This document shows positions 20,092 to 27,816 of a DNA stretch of 49,996 nt, piece after piece (the stretch's first letter is position 1; the number at the start of each line of letters is the position of its first letter). Position numbers and translations under genes: made by a program. Below the pieces are notes generated by a model that saw nothing but the letters and a program-made list of their open reading frames with translations, searched no databases and was not told the origin of the DNA. The stretch lies in the NCBI GenBank assembly GCA_023229575.1, contig JALNYZ010000030.1:1-49996 (forward strand). Reading direction: 5' to 3'. The DNA comes from Prolixibacteraceae bacterium (lineage in GTDB: Bacteria; Bacteroidota; Bacteroidia; Bacteroidales; Prolixibacteraceae).

Positions 20092-20935
20092 ATGAAAGTC
20101 CTCCTTCTGATCTTAATTTCCTGGGCAAAAATATCCGCGAGGGGGCAGTTCCAGGTTTATGATTTTGATGACGATGGTCGCGCCGTGGTGCCTCTTTTAA
20201 TATCGATCCGCGCTATACCGAAAACGAGTGCTGGGCTTTTGGGGCGCAGATGAAAGGGATGTGGAGCGCCCAGGGGAATAAGATATCTGAAAAAATTCCG
20301 CATACTTGCAATTTCGCAGTGTGGTGGGATGGCGACTAGCTGCACGAGTTACTCGACAAAAACCAGGTGATGAAATGGGATTGAAAAGCGGAGAAGGTTG
20401 TTCCCTTGCTGGTGGCCTGGCAGATTTTGTTGCTCCCTACAAAGAACCCAACGGGGAGGATTGCTATTGGTCGAGGGGAAATGGCTGGGTGCTGGCTGCA
20501 CTGGTGAGAGTGCTTGAGATTATGCCCAAAGATGCCCAAGACCGGAAAGAGTATCAGCATACTTTTGAGAAGATGTGCAAAGCATTGATCCCGATTCAGC
20601 GTGCAGATGGATTCTGGAATACCAGCCAGCACAATCCGAACAATTATGGAGGAAAAGAGTTGACTGGAACCGCACTATTTGCTTATGGAATGGCATGGGG
20701 CGTCAACCACGGTATCTTGAATAAGAGGAAATATCAGCCTGTGGCAATCAAAGCCTGGAATGCCATGGTGAAGGACGCTGTTCATCCCAACGGCTTTTTA
20801 GGGCATGTACAGGGAACAGGCAAGCAACCTTCAGACAGTCAGCCAACCTCCTACGATCGTGTTCCAAATTTTGAAGATTATGGGTTGGGCTGCTTTCTGT
20901 TGGCAGGGAGCGAGGTTTATCGAATGAAAAATTGA
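20092..20935 (+). pseudogene. Chimeric remnant of a PL11 rhamnogalacturonan lyase and a GH105 unsaturated rhamnogalacturonyl hydrolase
   Basis: The first 300 bases keep scraps of a PL11 lyase: a leader (MKVLLLILISWA), the calcium-repeat phrase FQVYDFDDDGRA, then after a frame change FNIDPRYTENECWAFG and CNFAVWWDGD. An in-frame TAG at 20337-20339 stands where family members read Leu. A TGA at 20382-20384 stands where Trp is expected after KWD. From about 20425 the frame changes again and the C-terminal half of a GH105 hydrolase follows (CYWSRGNGWV, ADGFWNTSQHNPNN, FEDYGLGCFLLAGSEVY) to the stop at 20935. The GH105 N-terminal half, which carries the catalytic aspartate, is missing. The locus has been through internal deletion and fusion and should be non-functional. 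Confidence 0.82.
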
Positions 20936-21014
20936 CGATTGATAATTATTTTACTACGAAGGTCTCCAGGTAAACCACGAAGGAAACACAATGGATTTTG
21001 ATTGGAATCTGATT

Positions 21015-21758
21015 TTATTGATTGCCACGATAGCACCATTCAATGGCTTGTTTGAGCAGCTTTCGAAAATTTGCATCCTGGAAGGTTGGTGTGGCATGTC
21101 CGCTTTGCAGGGTAACGACCCTTGCCTTGCCATAGTGCCAAGCCCAGCCAATGACAGGATTGCTGGATTTTTCCGTGGTGGTTAAGAGTGGTTCAACTCC
21201 GTTTGCCACATAATATCCTTTGTAGGTCTCATCGAAGGTTTCATAATCCTTTACTCCTTTTGTGACAGGGTGTTTTTTGTTAACTACATTGACCATGAAG
21301 TGAATGTCGTGGATATAGGTGCAGGCCGCATATTCTTTGCCATCTACGGTAGTGGGTTTGTGAAAATACTTTCCTCCGACGATGTTCCAGTATTCCGGCC
21401 ATTCGTCGAAGGCGCAGATGCTGTGATGCAAGACAACCAGAGGCTTCCCTTCCCGGATGCATTCGGCGAAATTTTTTTCCTGCTCTTGGGTAATCTTCTG
21501 CAACATGTGGTAGAAAACCAGCACGTCGTAATTCCCCCTGTTTTCAGGAAGAAACTGATCGAATGCAGCCGGAAATTCCACTACCTGACTGGTAATATCC
21601 TTACCCAGGCTGGCTAGCATTTCATTAAACGGGACTTTGTCGTAATTGTGACCGCCAGTAACAACAAGGATTCTGATTGTTTTTTTTGCTTCAGTTGACT
21701 CAGGAGCCAAGATCAAGATAGAAAAAATAAGGAACGAAAGGGCAAGAAGGATTTTCAT
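21015..21758 (-). CDS. ThuA-like domain protein, exported
   Basis: This 247-residue protein has a signal peptide (residues 1-24) and one ThuA domain of the class I glutamine amidotransferase-like fold. Motifs are IRILVVTGGHNYDK near residue 30, YDVLVFYHMLQ near 77, PLVVLHHSICAF near 105 and VIGWAWHYGKARVVTLQSGHA near 205. ThuA-like proteins occur in glycan-degradation loci, and some act on keto-sugars or bind carbohydrates, but the biochemical role is not settled. The gene is convergent with the PL11/GH105 remnant and divergent from the serine hydrolase at 21959, with 200 bases between them. Confidence 0.85.
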   Translation of the reverse strand: MKILLALSFLIFSILILAPESTEAKKTIRILVVTGGHNYDKVPFNEMLASLGKDITSQVVEFPAAFDQFLPENRGNYDVLVFYHMLQKITQEQEKNFAECIREGKPLVVLHHSICAFDEWPEYWNIVGGKYFHKPTTVDGKEYAACTYIHDIHFMVNVVNKKHPVTKGVKDYETFDETYKGYYVANGVEPLLTTTEKSSNPVIGWAWHYGKARVVTLQSGHATPTFQDANFRKLLKQAIEWCYRGNQ

Positions 21759-21958
21759 AAGTCTGGTAGTTTAATCAATATCTAAAAATAATCACAATCT
21801 TCTTATGTTGTTTAGGCAAGGAATAATATGCAGAAAAATAGATTTTCAAAATATGATGAGATTTAATTTGTGACGTGAATAGATTGGATGCAAAATGAGT
21901 GGACTACAATGAGTATTTTTAATAAATATTTTCAAGAAGGTGAAGCAAAGTTCATAAA

Positions 21959-23107
21959 ATGAAGAAAAACTATTTTCTACTGATCGGTTTTCTGGTTTTT
22001 GGAACAATATGTTCAGGACAACAGGTGGAGGCTTTGAAGAAAATAATGCATCAATATCTAAAACCGGAAGGGAGAAATCCGGTTCATAGTATGCAGATTT
22101 ATCTCTCAAATCCTGAATTTTCATTCTGTGATGCGATTGGATTTTCTGATGGAAAATTGATACCGGCAGAGAAGGATAATCAATTTAAAATAGCCAGTAT
22201 CACCAAGATGATGACGGCAACTGTTATCCTTCAAATGCAGGAAGAGGGCAGATTAAATATTGAAGATCAGGTTTCCAGGTACTTGGATGATGTACCTTAT
22301 GTCAAGGTCCATGATTTGAGTTACTTCAAGGGAAAACCTTATGGGAATTCCATTACAATCAAGCAATTGTTGCAGCACAGGAGTGGACTCGCGGATATTT
22401 TTACGGATGCCTCATTTCGGTTTTACGCCAATGAATTTATTCACAAGCATCAAAAATGGAATCCGGAGAGACTTATGAAAAGATATTACAAATATGGATT
22501 GCATAAGAATGCTCACTTTGTTCCTGACAGTGGTTATTATTATTCGGATGTGAACTTCGTCTTGCTGGGCCTGATTGTAGAAAAAATTTCGCAACAAACA
22601 CTCGCGCAACAGTTTCGTCTACGGATTTTTGAGCCGCTTAGCATGAAAAACAGTTATTTTGAGTATTTTGAACCGCCAGTAGGGAATGGGAAGATGGCGC
22701 ATTCATTTATGGGGAAGTTAGACATAACCAGAAGACTCAATACCTCCTATGATTGGGCCGGAGGTGGAGTAATATCAACTACATCTGATCTAGCACTCTT
22801 TTTGAATGGACTCTTTGAAGGCAAGCTCTTTAAGAGCGCAAAGACGCCTCGAGAAATGACCAGTACAATCTCTCACACATCCGGAACGGGCAAGATTGGT
22901 TATTATGGATTAGGATTATTCCAATATAATTTCAATGGGGATACTTACTTTGGGCATGCAGGTTTTTGGGGCTCCTTGATTGCCATTTGTCCGGCTAAGA
23001 AAATTACTTTCTGTGGAAGTATCAATCAGGTAAAACCAAATTTTGATACCCGTGAATTTATTGCCTTACTATTGAAAATTTTCGAAGAAGGATCATATAA
23101 AAAATGA
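21959..23107 (+). CDS. Serine hydrolase of the beta-lactamase / penicillin-binding protein class C family
   Basis: This 382-residue exported protein (signal peptide about residues 1-21) has the class C-like transpeptidase fold. The catalytic Ser80-x-x-Lys83 lies in ASITKMMTA, the second motif Tyr-Ser-Asp is at residues 195-197, and the third motif is GHAG in FGHAGFWGS near 326. Members include esterases, D-aminopeptidases and carboxypeptidases, and most are not true beta-lactamases. It is a single-gene unit ended by a strong bidirectional terminator that overlaps its own stop codon. The substrate cannot be told. Confidence 0.85.
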   Translation: MKKNYFLLIGFLVFGTICSGQQVEALKKIMHQYLKPEGRNPVHSMQIYLSNPEFSFCDAIGFSDGKLIPAEKDNQFKIASITKMMTATVILQMQEEGRLNIEDQVSRYLDDVPYVKVHDLSYFKGKPYGNSITIKQLLQHRSGLADIFTDASFRFYANEFIHKHQKWNPERLMKRYYKYGLHKNAHFVPDSGYYYSDVNFVLLGLIVEKISQQTLAQQFRLRIFEPLSMKNSYFEYFEPPVGNGKMAHSFMGKLDITRRLNTSYDWAGGGVISTTSDLALFLNGLFEGKLFKSAKTPREMTSTISHTSGTGKIGYYGLGLFQYNFNGDTYFGHAGFWGSLIAICPAKKITFCGSINQVKPNFDTREFIALLLKIFEEGSYKK

Positions 23108-23134
23108 GCAATTTATTTGCTCATTTTTTATATG
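23095..23134. terminator. Bidirectional terminator between the serine hydrolase and Spy-like genes
   Basis: An 18-base perfect stem (23095-23112 with 23117-23134) over the loop TTTA carries A and T tracts on both sides, so it can end transcripts in both directions. The serine hydrolase stop codon lies inside the left arm. The convergent Spy-like gene stops 13 bases beyond the right arm. Confidence 0.9.
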
Positions 23135-23146
23135 AATGAATAGTAT

Positions 23147-23617
23147 TTACATCATTCCTTTTGGACCTTTTGGCCCTTTCCCTTGCCTCATTCCATGTTT
23201 GAAAAGGTCGAATTTCAGTTTCTGCTCATCCGTCAGTTGAGCACGCATGTCCAAACGATTTTTTGCCTGGATCTTGGCCATTTCGATACGGATTCCACCA
23301 ATTTTTTCGATGTTTTTGTTGATAGCCCCAAAATCGGGTTTTTCAGCGGTCACAAGCGTTTTTTGATGTGCTTCGGCCTCTCCCAGAGCATTCCGAAGAG
23401 GTTGAAGCTGCTTTTGTGTGGCCAGCATATTTGCTTTGAATGCCTCTTTTTGGGCATCGGTCAGATTTAGGCCTTGATTGCCGCCATGCATTGCTTTCAT
23501 CCGCATGGCAGGACGTTCCGTGCCGCGAAATTTTTTGGCCATTGGTTCTGCCGTTTGGGCGATAAGGATGGTAGAAAGGCCCATCAGCATGACTACCATA
23601 AAAATTTTTGTTCTCAT
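23147..23617 (-). CDS. Spy/CpxP-like periplasmic protein with LTxxQ motifs
   Basis: This small periplasmic helical protein of about 156 residues resembles the Spy/CpxP chaperones and metal-stress proteins. The ATG at 23617 gives a proper signal peptide (MRTKIFMVVMLMGLSTILIA). The frame extends 13 residues upstream, which I consider untranslated. Two family motifs are visible, LTDAQKEAFKAN and LTDEQKLKFDLF, and the long charged helices between them favour a coiled dimer. The C-terminus is rich in Gly, Lys and Pro (GKGPKGPKG). It may buffer misfolded or metal-stressed envelope proteins. It is monocistronic. Confidence 0.82.
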   Translation of the reverse strand: MRTKIFMVVMLMGLSTILIAQTAEPMAKKFRGTERPAMRMKAMHGGNQGLNLTDAQKEAFKANMLATQKQLQPLRNALGEAEAHQKTLVTAEKPDFGAINKNIEKIGGIRIEMAKIQAKNRLDMRAQLTDEQKLKFDLFKHGMRQGKGPKGPKGMM

Positions 23618-23739
23618 ACTTTTTACTTTTTTAAATGTACATTTCGACTTTACCAAAACTGTCTGTTAGATTGCTGTCAATCAAAAAGGTTCAATCTACT
23701 TCGAAATTTTTTAACAAAGTTTAAGGATGATTCTAGAGA

Positions 23740-23984
23740 CTGTTTAAATTTATTACACAGAGTATAAATGTCTATTAATCGAAAATAAAAGGGTTATAGT
23801 AATTTCTGCTTTTAGATAATTTCATGAGAGAAACCCCGGAGTTACACAGAGTTGGAAAATCGCTTGCGATTTTCTCTCTGTGTAACTCGTTTTTCCTCAA
23901 ATAATTTTGACGCAAGCGACAATTTCAAAGCCATTTCAAATTTCATTGTGGAGCTATAAATACTCTGTGTAAGAATTTTAAACA
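23740..23984. repeat. Nested inverted-repeat region with four TTACACAGAG arms
   Basis: The outer arms at 23740-23770 and 23954-23984 are imperfect inverted copies of about 31 bases. Between them, 23839-23888 forms a long hairpin: GAGTTACACAGAG pairs with CTCTGTGTAACTC, and inside it GAAAATCGC pairs with GCGATTTTC over a two-base loop. A T run follows at 23890-23894. TTACACAGAG or its complement therefore occurs four times in 245 bases. No convincing ORF lies inside. The inner hairpin could terminate transcription, but the outer arms suggest a foldback element or a structured RNA. Confidence 0.75.
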
Positions 23985-23993
23985 GCTTCTCCT

Positions 23994-24199
23994 TCAGCTG
24001 CCAGTATAGATCAGCAGCACTTTTCCCATGGTGTCTCCAACACCTTAATAATGGAATCCAGGATATCCGGCAGGTTCATGTGGCTTAACAGGCCTACGGC
24101 AAAGGAGGTAATCAAAAGCGCCAGAAAAGCATGGAGTTTAAATTTACCGATCAGGATCAAAAGAATCACAAATCCAACTCCGACAATAAGCAGGGGCAT
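23994..24199 (-). pseudogene. N-terminal remnant of a GntP-family gluconate permease
   Basis: The first 48 codons read as the start of a GntP-type permease (MPLLIVGVGFVILLILIGKF, then LHAFLALLITSFAVGLL). Then a one-base loss near 24044-24047 shifts the frame. In the shifted frame the family-like GVGDTMGKVLLIYTG continues, up to a stop at 23994. The remaining 370 or so residues are absent. The foldback region directly downstream may mark the deletion boundary. Confidence 0.75.
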
Positions 24200-24292
24200 T
24201 ATAGTTTGGTTGAAAAGTTTGAGCTAAGGGTAAAAATTATTTGACTCCTCTTTTCCTCAGCACTTTTATCAATTCTTCTTCGGGAAAAAAGC

Positions 24293-24748
24293 CTACATGA
24301 CGCGAAAATTCCTTCCTGTTTTCATCATGGTAAATGTCATTTTGGGATCAGGGGCCGAATGGCACCCGCATCCGCAGGCTGATACACCGCTTTCGATAGG
24401 TAATCCTTGTGCTTTCCACAAAGTAATACCACCTTCCAGATTAGCAACATTGGGGTATCCCTGTCTGTTCATCAGATTGGCAACTTTAACGCTTCGGATC
24501 CCTCCCTGACAGATCAAGATAATATTTTGCGCCTTGGTAATATAGGGTAGCCGATCCATGATCACCGACATAGGATGGTTTAGGAGACGGTCAAGCGGGA
24601 TTTTCTCAAGTCTTACTTCGCTTAGTTCGCGGACATCAATCAATACAGCATCTCCTGTTTCAATGGCTTCAAGTGCATTGACCGGGGTTATATGCCTTAC
24701 TCCTTCAATATGAAAGGTTTGTAGTGTTGGAGTTTCTGTTGTTTGCAT
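24293..24748 (-). CDS. Rhodanese-like domain protein, last gene of the ars-like operon
   Basis: This 151-residue cytoplasmic protein has one rhodanese domain, with AVLIDVRELSEV near residue 34 and the active-site loop CQGGIRSVKVANLM near 79. A cysteine-rich tail, SACGCGCHSAP, starts near residue 122. The sulfurtransferase cysteine is present. It follows the permease gene after three bases, suggesting translational coupling. Sulfur or thiol transfer to metalloids is plausible here. The last 15 codons may be an artefact of a frameshift: adding one A in the run read from 24343-24340 would continue the protein to 24237. Confidence 0.82.
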   Translation of the reverse strand: MQTTETPTLQTFHIEGVRHITPVNALEAIETGDAVLIDVRELSEVRLEKIPLDRLLNHPMSVIMDRLPYITKAQNIILICQGGIRSVKVANLMNRQGYPNVANLEGGITLWKAQGLPIESGVSACGCGCHSAPDPKMTFTMMKTGRNFRVM

Positions 24749-24751
24749 ATT

Positions 24752-25771
24752 TTATAAGATATAGTTAAATAAATATCCAACGATCATGATCCCGAATCCC
24801 ACAATGCCGATAAAGGTGAATATCAACGGTAGCTTCAAAACTTTTCTAAGTATCACCATTTCGGGAAGCGACAAACCAATGACCGACATCATAAAGGCCA
24901 GCGCGGTTCCGAGTGAAGCTCCTTTTTCGATCAGCACTGAAACTATCGGAACAATTCCTGCAGCATTGGAATAGAGTGGAATACCGATTAAAACTGAAAG
25001 AGGAATAGAATACCATGCGGATTTGCCCATCAGGGATGCCATAAATTCTTCCGGTACATATCCATGTGCTCCTGCGCCTACGAGAATTCCAAGTGCGACA
25101 TAGATCCAAACTTTCCCTACAATTTCTTTTACGGCTTCATATCCGAGATGGATACGATATGCAAAGGTTAATTTCTCTTCTTCAATTCCACTGTTGATCA
25201 TTTGCGTTTGATACACCCAGGGTTCGACCCATTTTTCCAACTTAAGAAGACCAATCACCCAACCGGCAAGGATAGCAATGGCCAGTCCGGTTCCGACATA
25301 AATTACGGCAACCTTCCACCCAAACAAACCATACAAAAGAATGACGGCCACTTCATTGATCATGGGGGCTGCAATCAGAAATGAGAAGGTAACACCTAGC
25401 GGAACTCCCGATTCGATGAATCCTAAAAACAGGGGGATAGCGGAACAGGAACAAAAGGGTGTGACAATCCCCAGGGTTGCAGCCATCACATTGCCAGTAA
25501 ATGTTTTCTTCCCTTCCAGAGCTTTTCGGGTGCGTTCGGGTGTGAAAAAAGTACGGATAATTCCTACAATGAAGATGATCAGGGTTAGCAGAAGCATGAC
25601 CTTTGGGAACTCGAAGACAAAAAACCGCAGAGCTTCGGTTAGATGTTCTCCTTTTGGCATTCCCAACACAGCATCAATGAACCAATCTGCCACAGGTTGG
25701 AGGTTGTGGTAAAGCAGGTACCAGATTGGTAACAATAGAAGTGGCAGATAGAACTTTCTCTGTAAAATCAT
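24752..25771 (-). CDS. Permease of the ArsP/YraQ (DUF318) family
   Basis: This membrane protein of about 339 residues has eight or so hydrophobic segments. It carries the family's hallmark PFCSCSAIPLFLGFIESG, then FLIAAPMINEVA, and the second half-repeat IPLYSNAAGIVPI. ArsP members export trivalent organoarsenicals, and others in the family have been linked to different metals, so the substrate is inferred from context. I use the ATG at 25771, which gives a natural membrane start (FYLPLLLLPIWYLLYH), rather than the longer frame that overlaps the gene upstream. That start leaves seven bases after the ArsG-like gene. Confidence 0.85.
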   Translation of the reverse strand: MILQRKFYLPLLLLPIWYLLYHNLQPVADWFIDAVLGMPKGEHLTEALRFFVFEFPKVMLLLTLIIFIVGIIRTFFTPERTRKALEGKKTFTGNVMAATLGIVTPFCSCSAIPLFLGFIESGVPLGVTFSFLIAAPMINEVAVILLYGLFGWKVAVIYVGTGLAIAILAGWVIGLLKLEKWVEPWVYQTQMINSGIEEEKLTFAYRIHLGYEAVKEIVGKVWIYVALGILVGAGAHGYVPEEFMASLMGKSAWYSIPLSVLIGIPLYSNAAGIVPIVSVLIEKGASLGTALAFMMSVIGLSLPEMVILRKVLKLPLIFTFIGIVGFGIMIVGYLFNYIL

Positions 25772-25778
25772 GCTTTTT

Positions 25779-26480
25779 TCATAATAGCCTGAATATGATG
25801 TAATAAAGCCCCACAACAATAAACAAAACCGCGACCACCCGTCGGAACCAGATTTCAAAATTCTTCACTTTGTTGTAGGCATTACCAATCGAATTCACCG
25901 AGAAGGCCAGCATCCACGAAAAGATGATCACAGGAATCCCGGTAGCCAGCGCAAAAACCACCGGTAAATAGAGGCCGGAGGCGCTTGAGATGGTCAATGG
26001 GACGAGCATCCCAAAGTAGAGGACGCCACTGTATGGGCAGAAGGCCAGCGCAAAAATCATTCCCAAAAGAATGGAATCCAGGTACCCCAAGTGGGTTTTA
26101 TTTTCCATTTTGGAGGTAAGCCGGCTCATCCCCGGGAATTTTATTTTGATTACATCCAGCATTAACAAACCGATCAAAATCAGAACAGGTCCTATTATTT
26201 TCTCCCCGTATCGTTGAAAGAAGCCGCCAAATTTAAATTGATCGGCGCCAAAATAGATGATCAATGCGATGGTTGTATAAGAAATAGAACGTCCCAGTGT
26301 ATAGAGCAGTCCATTCACAAAAACGCGGTTCCGGTTGGCGATCTCCTTGCTGATGAAACCGACTGCCGTAATGTTTGTCGCCAGCGGACATGGGCTGATT
26401 GCCGTCATTAAACCAAGGATAAATGCCGAAAGCCAGGGCATCGTACTATTTTCCAACAGATTGGTCAGGAATTCCATCAA
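25779..26480 (-). CDS. ArsG-like / CcdA-family thiol-relay membrane protein
   Basis: This 233-residue membrane protein has about six hydrophobic helices of the DsbD/CcdA type. The paired cysteines fall in TAISPCPLATNITAVGF near residue 31 and ALAFCPYSGVLYFG near residue 149, where CcdA proteins carry their redox pair. In Bacteroidota this protein next to an ArsF-like thioredoxin is annotated as the aromatic arsenical permease ArsG. An electron-relay role is equally consistent with its fold. It begins immediately after the ArsF-like gene with no gap. Confidence 0.82.
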   Translation of the reverse strand: MMEFLTNLLENSTMPWLSAFILGLMTAISPCPLATNITAVGFISKEIANRNRVFVNGLLYTLGRSISYTTIALIIYFGADQFKFGGFFQRYGEKIIGPVLILIGLLMLDVIKIKFPGMSRLTSKMENKTHLGYLDSILLGMIFALAFCPYSGVLYFGMLVPLTISSASGLYLPVVFALATGIPVIIFSWMLAFSVNSIGNAYNKVKNFEIWFRRVVAVLFIVVGLYYIIFRLL

Positions 26481-26885
26481 TTATTGGGCTAAGAGTTTAT
26501 CTACCTTTTGCTTGATTATTGACTTGAGCTTTGCCGGATTGGTGGTCGCATACATAAATCCTTCATTGGTTAGGATGATTTGCTTTTCTCCTTTAACCAC
26601 CAAAAGCGTTTGTCCGGAAATCCTGAGTCGATCGGCTATCTCCTCACTTGAAGCATCATCCAGGTTCACGGCTTTGAATGGGATCTTACCGGAGTAAAGG
26701 GTTTCGATATCAGCCTTTGCCTGTGCCTCGACCGCCCTGCAGGTTACGCATCTGGTATTAAAATGAAAATAATAGGCTTCAATGTTACTTGAAGCACTGA
26801 TTGTGCTCTCTTTCCTGTCAGTCTGGGCATTCCCAATGGTGATCCCCATGACTAGAATAGCCAGGCTTACAATAAATTTTCTCAT
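26481..26885 (-). CDS. ArsF-like exported thioredoxin-fold protein
   Basis: This 134-residue protein has a signal peptide (residues 1-20) and a thioredoxin-like domain with the redox pair in RCVTCRAVEAQ near residue 47. The order beta strand, CxxC helix, then KAVNLDD and LLVVKGEK fits the fold. ArsF-type proteins are annotated as the periplasmic or nitroreductase-associated partner of ArsG in aromatic arsenical handling. The safe reading is a periplasmic thiol-redox protein that works with the adjacent CcdA-like protein. The gene is tightly packed in the operon. Confidence 0.8.
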   Translation of the reverse strand: MRKFIVSLAILVMGITIGNAQTDRKESTISASSNIEAYYFHFNTRCVTCRAVEAQAKADIETLYSGKIPFKAVNLDDASSEEIADRLRISGQTLLVVKGEKQIILTNEGFMYATTNPAKLKSIIKQKVDKLLAQ

Positions 26886-26896
26886 GTCGTATTATC

Positions 26897-27130
26897 TTAT
26901 CTGGTTAGCACTTTTTTGATTTCGTCGGATGAGGGAACCCTGCCTTTTATTTCTACTTTCCCATCCACGACCAGGGCAGGAGTGGTCATGACGCCGTATT
27001 TCATGATCTCTACGATATCTTCCACTTTGGATATGGTGGCATCAATTCCGTTATGTTCGACAACTTCGCGGGTGAGTTTTTCTAGTGACTTGCACTTTGG
27101 ACAACCAGTTCCCAGGATTTTAATTTCCAT
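26897..27130 (-). CDS. Small thioredoxin-like redox protein
   Basis: This 77-residue cytoplasmic protein belongs to the short glutaredoxin-like group typified by archaeal MTH895. The active site is GTGCPKCKSLEKL (Cys9-x-x-Cys12), and the cis-proline loop is GVMTTPALVVDGK near residue 48. It probably supplies electrons for metalloid reduction or for the membrane relay encoded downstream. It starts 17 bases after the ArsR gene. Confidence 0.88.
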   Translation of the reverse strand: MEIKILGTGCPKCKSLEKLTREVVEHNGIDATISKVEDIVEIMKYGVMTTPALVVDGKVEIKGRVPSSDEIKKVLTR

Positions 27131-27147
27131 AATTTTGAATTTATATG

Positions 27148-27477
27148 TTATTGATTTGTCTTACAATCAATAGGTTGAATGGGATCTCTCAGGATTTTTT
27201 TAAAAAGTTCCTGCGCTTCGGCCCAATTTTCTTTGTTCAGGCAATATTTGATACGTGGCGCTTCGATTTCTCCCTGGATCAGTCCTGCATCCTTTAACTC
27301 CTTCAGGTGCTGGGAAAGTGTCGACTTGACAATTGGAAGGATTTCGGACAAATCACCACTGTAGCAGCAGGATTGGTTTGACAATAGTTCCAGTACGTAT
27401 ATCCGGATGGGATGTCCCATGGCCTTTGCGTATCTGGCTAATTTTTTTTGGTCATTTGAAATTATCTCCTTTTGCAT
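27148..27477 (-). CDS. ArsR-family winged-helix metalloregulator
   Basis: This 109-residue repressor should bind the promoter of its own operon and leave when bound by a metalloid or a related signal. The winged helix is seen in HPIRIYVLELLSNQ, LPIVKSTLSQHLKELKDAGLI and IEAPRIKYCLN. Vicinal cysteines in QSCCYSGDL, around residues 36-37, lie where ArsR-type proteins often bind As(III). Another cysteine follows near the C-terminus (PIDCKTNQ). A perfect dyad overlaps the predicted transcription start just upstream. It is the first gene of the six-gene operon. Confidence 0.9.
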   Translation of the reverse strand: MQKEIISNDQKKLARYAKAMGHPIRIYVLELLSNQSCCYSGDLSEILPIVKSTLSQHLKELKDAGLIQGEIEAPRIKYCLNKENWAEAQELFKKILRDPIQPIDCKTNQ

Positions 27478-27485
27478 GATTCGTA

Positions 27486-27503
27486 GTTCGTGAAATTACG
27501 AAC
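27486..27503. promoter_or_regulatory. Probable ArsR operator
   Basis: GTTCGT-GAAATT-ACGAAC is a perfect dyad with six-base arms and a six-base spacer. It lies 9-26 bases upstream of the arsR-like start codon and abuts the -7 box, where a repressor would block transcription. Confidence 0.8.
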
Positions 27504-27532
27504 AAAGATAAGATTTTTTTTAAAGGCACAAA
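27503..27532 (-). promoter_or_regulatory. Bacteroidota-type promoter of the ars-like operon
   Basis: Read on the minus strand, TATCTTTG (27510-27503) matches the -7 consensus TAnnTTTG exactly. TTTG (27532-27529) is a -33 box 18 bases further upstream. The dyad at 27486-27503 touches the -7 box. Confidence 0.75.
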
Positions 27533-27577
27533 TATTTGACAAGTTGGGAACTAATTTTAAAGCATAGAAAAATTCAC

Positions 27578-27585
27578 TATTTTTG
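27578..27585 (+). promoter_or_regulatory. Possible -7 promoter box of the toxin-antitoxin pair
   Basis: TATTTTTG fits TAnnTTTG and ends 15 bases before the antitoxin start. No clear -33 box was seen at the usual distance. Confidence 0.45.
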
Positions 27586-27600
27586 AGAAAACTTCATTTT

Positions 27601-27816
27601 ATGAGAACGCAATCTGCTCAATTTAAAGACATCGTTGAAACCATTTACGATTTGCCCCTTGAGGCAAGGTTGGAGTTGCAAAACCTTCTCGAACATAATA
27701 TTGCAGAGGCGAGGAGAAATGAGATTGCCGGAAATTACAAAAAGTCGCAAAAGGAGCTGGAAACGGGAAGTCTTGAGTTTTCCTCAAACTTAAACGATCT
27801 TAAGAAGATGCTCTGA
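27601..27816 (+). CDS. Small antitoxin-like protein preceding a RelE-type toxin
   Basis: This 71-residue charged helical protein has no signal peptide. The frame is open to a TTG at 27583, but the ATG at 27601 follows the possible -7 box and is preferred. The segment YDLPLEARLELQNLLEHNIAEARRN reads as the amphipathic dimerising region of small antitoxins, and the C-terminal half could wrap the toxin. Its stop overlaps the next start in TGATG, as usual for such pairs. The family is not recognised with certainty, and the call rests on size and neighbour. Confidence 0.72.
   Translation: MRTQSAQFKDIVETIYDLPLEARLELQNLLEHNIAEARRNEIAGNYKKSQKELETGSLEFSSNLNDLKKML

Noticed and set aside
21959..23107. 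A beta-lactamase giving antibiotic resistance.
   Set aside because: Only generic class C serine hydrolase motifs are present; most such proteins are esterases or peptidases.
23740..23984. An integron attC site.
   Set aside because: The outer arms lack the conserved attC core sites, and no integrase or cassette array is present.
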